A DNA stretch of 64,000 nucleotides, from positions 1 to 64,000 of IMG/VR virus record IMGVR_UViG_3300042923_000275; one strand, given 5' to 3'. This DNA comes from a virus. Position numbers and translations under genes: made by a program. Under the pieces are notes generated by a model. It ran no database searches. It saw only the letters and a list, made by a program, of their open reading frames with translations, and had not been told where the DNA came from. Positions 61,190-64,000 of this stretch are shown in pieces (the first letter of the stretch is position 1; every line of letters starts with the position of its first letter).

Positions 61190-61513
61190 TTACTTAACGT
61201 ACTTGCCTATTTCTACTGTTAGTAGATCGAATTCAGCCAATTCCTCTTTTGTGAATGCGTCACGGTTGTTATCGTGTATTGCTATCTTGATGGCCTGTAT
61301 CAGTAGTTTGCGCTGTGTGACATTCAGTTTCATGTTTAATCTCCTCTCATATTTCAGATACTCGATATATCTCGTGTATTTGTTCTTATAGATTGCAAAT
61401 ACGTAACGGGCTTGCTTAGCAGATGTGACGACTATACCAGACCTCATTACGTTGGCTATGTGTTGTGCGTACGTTATCTGGTTGTATTCAAGATCGTAAG
61501 TACGGTAGTACAC
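61190..61513 (-). CDS. Hypothetical protein with internal start
   Basis: A GTG 6 nt behind GGAGG is the likely start (MYYRTYDLEYNQITYAQ). Inside the gene, GAGGAGATTAAAC precedes an in-frame ATG at 61333 (MKLNVTQRKLLIQAIK), so a shorter 47-aa product may also be made. The long form has a Tyr/Lys-rich N-terminal part. Function unknown. Confidence 0.55.
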   Translation of the reverse strand: MYYRTYDLEYNQITYAQHIANVMRSGIVVTSAKQARYVFAIYKNKYTRYIEYLKYERRLNMKLNVTQRKLLIQAIKIAIHDNNRDAFTKEELAEFDLLTVEIGKYVK

Positions 61514-61733
61514 GTACATCCTCCAATCCACCCTCTGTGTTCATAATCTCCACAAGCTGGTCGGCGGTGTGTTCTCTGATGTAGACTGTTTCGCGTGTGT
61601 AGGGACCACAGTCGCATCTAGTTCCGACGTAATGTCCACTCCCTGAGTGCATTGATTCGAATTTGAATTCGTGACCACATTCATCACATGTTCTCGATGC
61701 CCCTAAGGCAATCGTCTCTTTTGGAAAGGCCAT
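61488..61733 (-). CDS. Zinc-ribbon protein, 81 aa
   Basis: CDECGHEF and CDCGPY make a four-Cys zinc ribbon in the first half, followed by a helix. AGGAGGTTAGTAAC precedes the ATG. A hammerhead ribozyme ends 29 nt upstream. Function unknown. Confidence 0.62.
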   Translation of the reverse strand: MAFPKETIALGASRTCDECGHEFKFESMHSGSGHYVGTRCDCGPYTRETVYIREHTADQLVEIMNTEGGLEDVRVLPYLRS

Positions 61734-61762
61734 GTTACTAACCTCCTATACTCTCTGACATT

Positions 61763-61822
61763 GGACTCGTCAGCGTGGACACTATCCACGTACGTGGACC
61801 GGACACGGCCCACGTTTCGTCC
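61763..61822 (-). ncRNA. Hammerhead ribozyme, type II (copy 2)
   Basis: Order: GGAC, GAAA, stem III (CGUGG/CCACG), U-A, stem I (CGUGGA/UCCACG, loop UAGUG), CUGACGA, GUCC. Stem II (GGAC/GUCC) is the open one. The cleavage triplet is GUA at 61793-61791, an allowed NUH site; cutting falls between 61791 and 61790. It ends 29 nt before the start at 61733. Confidence 0.85.
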
Positions 61823-61831
61823 TAGGTATGC

Positions 61832-61984
61832 TTACTTGGCTACCGCATTCACAATGAATGCTCCTACCAGTAACATTCCACCGACAACTATCAATGAAGT
61901 GATCATGCTAGCATCTACGATAACGTCACATTTATCGCTATCTTCGTACTGACCTTCCTCATATTGATGTCGGCTTCCCCTCAT
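61832..61984 (-). CDS. Small membrane protein, 50 aa
   Basis: An acidic N-terminal half (YEEGQYEDSDKCD) is followed by one Gly/Val-rich span (SLIVVGGMLLVGAFIV). It begins 3 nt after the stop of the 54-aa gene. No family recognised. Confidence 0.55.
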   Translation of the reverse strand: MRGSRHQYEEGQYEDSDKCDVIVDASMITSLIVVGGMLLVGAFIVNAVAK

Positions 61985-61987
61985 GGG

Positions 61988-62152
61988 CTACTTCTTCTTC
62001 TCGTAGATTTGGACTTGTACTGTGTATACCTCATTGCCGATTTTCACGTCTTGGCGCTCATACCATCCTTCCTTACCGGAAGTGAATGTCTTTGCGGTGG
62101 TCTCCGCATCGATGGTGATACCAATGTGGTTGCTCTCTTTTACTACTTTCAT
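61988..62152 (-). CDS. Small hypothetical protein, 54 aa
   Basis: AGGAGGGTATTTAC precedes the ATG. The product (MKVVKESNHIGITIDAETTA...) looks like a small beta-rich protein with a Lys tail (YEKKK). A hammerhead ribozyme ends 30 nt upstream. Function unknown. Confidence 0.6.
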   Translation of the reverse strand: MKVVKESNHIGITIDAETTAKTFTSGKEGWYERQDVKIGNEVYTVQVQIYEKKK

Positions 62153-62182
62153 GTAAATACCCTCCTTTATCTCTGCGGCCTT

Positions 62183-62236
62183 CGGCTCATCAGTACGGAC
62201 TCTATCCGTAGACCGGACTCAGGTCCGGTTTCGCCG
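62183..62236 (-). ncRNA. Hammerhead ribozyme, type II (copy 3)
   Basis: Order: CGGC, GAAA, stem III (CCGGAC/GUCCGG), U-C, stem I (UACGGA/UCCGUA, loop UAGAG), CUGAUGA, GCCG. The core is perfect and stem II has 4 bp. The cleavage triplet is GUC at 62213-62211, so cutting falls between 62211 and 62210. It ends 30 nt before the start at 62152. Confidence 0.9.
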
Positions 62237-62289
62237 TTGCGAGGCTTGTTGTTATCGTTAGCGCACCACCACCACCGATTACACTATGG

Positions 62290-62319
62290 GTATCGTATGC
62301 CTGATCTTGAGCGCTAAAC
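62290..62319 (-). promoter_or_regulatory. Phage-type promoter GTTTAG-N18-CGATAC
   Basis: A consensus match placed directly after the 79-aa gene and about 55 nt upstream of ribozyme copy 3. It drives the 54-aa gene and those after it. Confidence 0.72.
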
Positions 62320-62326
62320 ACCGATT

Positions 62327-62566
62327 TTAAAATTTGATGCTCTGAATCGCTACGCATTGGTCTGTAGCCTTAGAGAGTATATCAGCTCCTATTAATGCCA
62401 TTATAGGCATGACATTTGGGCATCCTGTCTGCATACACGTTATGATGAACTTGATCTGGTTATTTTCTTCTAGCATGGCACATTTGATCACCAGATAGCT
62501 CCCACAGTCAGGACAGATTTTATCAACCAGTAACCCTTCGTAGTCGCTCAGGTCATCAATTCTCAT
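62327..62566 (-). CDS. Zinc-ribbon protein, 79 aa
   Basis: CPDCGSYLVIKC and a later CMQTGCPN make a likely zinc site. GGAGGTATAAG precedes the ATG. Spacing to the upstream 61-aa gene is 1 nt. Function unknown. Confidence 0.62.
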   Translation of the reverse strand: MRIDDLSDYEGLLVDKICPDCGSYLVIKCAMLEENNQIKFIITCMQTGCPNVMPIMALIGADILSKATDQCVAIQSIKF

Positions 62567-62567
62567 C

Positions 62568-62753
62568 TTATACCTCCCCCTCCGACTTACTTAAAGCCTC
62601 AGTTTCACATCTCTGAATTTGACCCCACGCCGCTTCTTCTGATATTTCGGTACCGAAGACCGTATTACCAGTCTTGGTGTCCGTAATGCGATAGAACCAT
62701 GGTACGTTTAGAAAGTGATCGACCCTTTTGACCTCTTTTATAAACCTGTTCAT
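62568..62753 (-). CDS. Hypothetical protein, 61 aa
   Basis: The ATG overlaps the upstream stop (ATGA). The sequence (NVPWFYRITDTKTGNTVFG) suggests a small beta-rich domain with a helical, acidic tail. No family recognised. Confidence 0.6.
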   Translation of the reverse strand: MNRFIKEVKRVDHFLNVPWFYRITDTKTGNTVFGTEISEEAAWGQIQRCETEALSKSEGEV

Positions 62754-63115
62754 TCCTTCGACTCCTTTACTTTAATTAGATATTTACGTGCCTCGCGTAA
62801 CTTGTATGCCATGTCTAGATCGCGTCCACGTCCGTTGATTAGTTCGGTATCCGTGTATCTTTTATATCTCTTGATTATCGAGTTTATCTCGTGGTCTATT
62901 GATTTGATCGCGAAATCTAGAAATGATATTGTGGTACTCTCGTATACGTACTTACTTCTGCTAGTGTTTATTGCTAGCATCACCGCGCTCTTGAACAGCA
63001 TAAGTTGTGATTTCTCGTTGTCATCTTCGGATTCATCGATAGTCGCTATAATTACCTCTACAGCACTTAAGATATCCTTCATTTGGTTGTCTTCTAAATA
63101 AGGCATTCTCCCCAT
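62750..63115 (-). CDS. Hypothetical helical protein, 121 aa
   Basis: The ATG 9 nt behind GAGGAG is preferred over an upstream TTG. The protein is mostly helical (MKDILSAVEVIIATIDESEDDNE) without a metal or nucleotide motif; it is not a MazG-type pyrophosphatase as far as can be judged. A hammerhead ribozyme ends 28 nt upstream. Confidence 0.6.
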   Translation of the reverse strand: MGRMPYLEDNQMKDILSAVEVIIATIDESEDDNEKSQLMLFKSAVMLAINTSRSKYVYESTTISFLDFAIKSIDHEINSIIKRYKRYTDTELINGRGRDLDMAYKLREARKYLIKVKESKE

Positions 63116-63143
63116 CGTTACCAACTCCTCTATTTCTAATATC

Positions 63144-63196
63144 GGCTCATCAGCACTGGTTTACCAGTGGACGTGGACCGGAGTCCACGTTTCGCC
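63144..63196 (-). ncRNA. Hammerhead ribozyme, type II (copy 4)
   Basis: Order: GGC, GAAA, stem III (CGUGGAC/GUCCACG), U-C, stem I (CACUGG/CCAGUG, tetraloop UAAA), CUGAUGA, GCC. The core is perfect; stem II has 3 bp plus a possible G-U. The stem I loop differs from the other copies. The cleavage triplet is GUC at 63172-63170, so cutting falls between 63170 and 63169. It ends 28 nt before the start at 63115. Confidence 0.88.
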
Positions 63197-63198
63197 AT

Positions 63199-63690
63199 CT
63201 ATGCTCTGATCAGTTCGAGCCGTGTGCGTGATATCAGCTCTAATACCTGCATAAGTGGATAGTCCTCATCTACATTCCCGGTCTTACGACCCTCGATATT
63301 CCTGGCTAAGCCGTCTAATTGGAGTACGGAATCAATGCCGACGCCGAGGTCTATGTCCTGGGATGTTACGGTGCTTATTAGCCATTGTAGAGCTGCAATA
63401 ATACGTGGTGTGTTTCCCTCGTCGTCGATTATATCTCCTATGTCATAATCCCTGTAGTCCGAGACCATTTCATTTAGCCAGTCTTGCAGTACAGTGACGG
63501 AATTCTCATATTCCCAATACGCATCCGGCTTGGTTATGATGTTTAGAGCATCGCATAGTGCCTCCTGCCTAGATATCAATCCCTCTAATTCGTATCCATC
63601 TTCCGATGCCTCTTTACCCATCTCCTCTATATCTCGGTCAACATCCTCTTGTAACCCACGTAATTCCCTTAAGTAGTCTAATGTGTTCAT
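63199..63690 (-). CDS. Hypothetical acidic helical protein, 163 aa
   Basis: AGGAGGTAATGA precedes the ATG. The protein is helical and acidic (QEDVDRDIEEMGKEASEDGYE) with no recognised motif. It lies between two ribozyme-bearing leaders; copy 5 ends 30 nt upstream and copy 4 begins 2 nt after its stop codon. Function unknown. Confidence 0.6.
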   Translation of the reverse strand: MNTLDYLRELRGLQEDVDRDIEEMGKEASEDGYELEGLISRQEALCDALNIITKPDAYWEYENSVTVLQDWLNEMVSDYRDYDIGDIIDDEGNTPRIIAALQWLISTVTSQDIDLGVGIDSVLQLDGLARNIEGRKTGNVDEDYPLMQVLELISRTRLELIRA

Positions 63691-63720
63691 TTCATTACCT
63701 CCTATTTCCCTGCGGCTTCA

Positions 63721-63774
63721 GGCTCGTCAGTGCGGACACTATCCGCAGACCGGACCTTGTGATCCGGTTTCGCC
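63721..63774 (-). ncRNA. Hammerhead ribozyme, type II (copy 5)
   Basis: Order: GGC, GAAA, stem III (CCGGA/UCCGG, with loop), U-C, stem I (UGCGGA/UCCGCA, loop UAGUG), CUGACGA, GCC. The cleavage triplet is GUC at 63750-63748, so cutting falls between 63748 and 63747. It begins immediately after the stop of the 67-aa gene and ends 30 nt before the start at 63690. Confidence 0.9.
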
Positions 63775-63978
63775 TTACTTGATTGGCGGTACGTACCGCT
63801 CATTGCGGTGACCACAATCTGGGCACATCAGCTGTGCGAACACTCCCTTCTCTACGCCTACCACCTGATATCTTACTATACCACACATCGTGCAGTTTGG
63901 CGGTTGATACCTCTCCAGTATTACCTCATCTATGTTGTATTTCGAGTATGTCACTACCAAGATATCGCCATTCGGCAT
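63775..63978 (-). CDS. Zinc-ribbon protein, 67 aa
   Basis: CTMCGIVRY and CPDCGHRN form a zinc ribbon in the second half. The upstream region is cut by the window end, so promoter and start cannot be verified; GAGCCGAG before the ATG is a weak ribosome binding site. Function unknown. Confidence 0.6.
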   Translation of the reverse strand: MPNGDILVVTYSKYNIDEVILERYQPPNCTMCGIVRYQVVGVEKGVFAQLMCPDCGHRNERYVPPIK

Positions 63979-64000
63979 CTCGGCTCTGTGATCGTCGACC

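Noticed and set aside
10159-62319. Sigma-28 (FliA/SigD) promoters
   Set aside because: The -10 box is similar, but the needed TAAA about 15 nt upstream is absent. The conserved GTTTAG lies 18-19 nt upstream instead.
62750-63115. MazZ or DatZ candidate among small helical proteins
   Set aside because: Neither MazG-type ExxE...ExxD motifs nor HD-domain His-Asp pairs are visible in this or the other unknown proteins of the window.

Overview
The window is most of the genome of a tailed double-stranded DNA phage, with long non-contractile tail (siphovirus) genes of the lambda-like type. Strong GGAGG-type ribosome binding sites, an amidase endolysin, a SpoIIID-like regulator and oxygen-sensitive class III ribonucleotide reductase genes (nrdD/nrdG) suggest an anaerobic Firmicutes host. 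A candidate spanin-like gene pair suggests a host with an outer membrane (Negativicutes-like). The host assignment is inference.

Layout. (1) 1-1196: non-coding left segment. It contains 334-754, a 421-base run without a single A on the + strand, next to GC-rich sequence (1-333). (2) 1197-10127, leftward: about 25 small early genes, mostly unknown or zinc-ribbon proteins, with a DHH phosphoesterase, a nucleotidyltransferase, a DUF932 protein, ThyX and a deoxyribosyltransferase-like protein. (3) 10416-36371, rightward: terminase, portal, scaffold, decoration and capsid proteins, connectors, major tail protein, frameshifted tail chaperones, tape measure, lambda M/L/K/J-like tip proteins, fibres, holin, amidase and a lysis accessory cluster, closed by an intrinsic terminator. 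(4) 36392-63978, leftward: a sigma-region-4 regulator, a split DnaE polymerase, dUTPase, NrdD/NrdG, two nucleotide kinases, primase-helicase, helicase, RNase H, resolvase-like nuclease, RecA, a ssDNA-binding-like protein, a PurZ-type adenylosuccinate synthetase, a RecB-like nuclease, DNA ligase, a 3D-domain lipoprotein, a sigma-like protein and a run of small early genes.

Three layers stand out. First, the PurA homologue carries Ser at the catalytic Asp position (GSEGKGK), the hallmark of PurZ, which starts 2-aminoadenine (base Z) synthesis; the genome may therefore be Z-modified, although no DatZ, MazZ or DpoZ is visible here. Second, leftward transcription appears to use a phage-specific promoter, RTTTAG-N18/19-CGATAY or close variants, found at least nine times, including one directly before purZ. 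Third, five type II hammerhead ribozymes lie in 5' leaders between 60.6 and 63.8 kb, each ending 28-30 nt before a start codon, so the early mRNA is predicted to cut itself just upstream of individual ribosome binding sites.

The nucleotide genes form one programme: NrdD/NrdG make deoxynucleotides, dUTPase and ThyX handle the thymidine branch, the kinases raise monophosphates, and PurZ diverts dGMP towards dZMP. The replication genes then use this pool.
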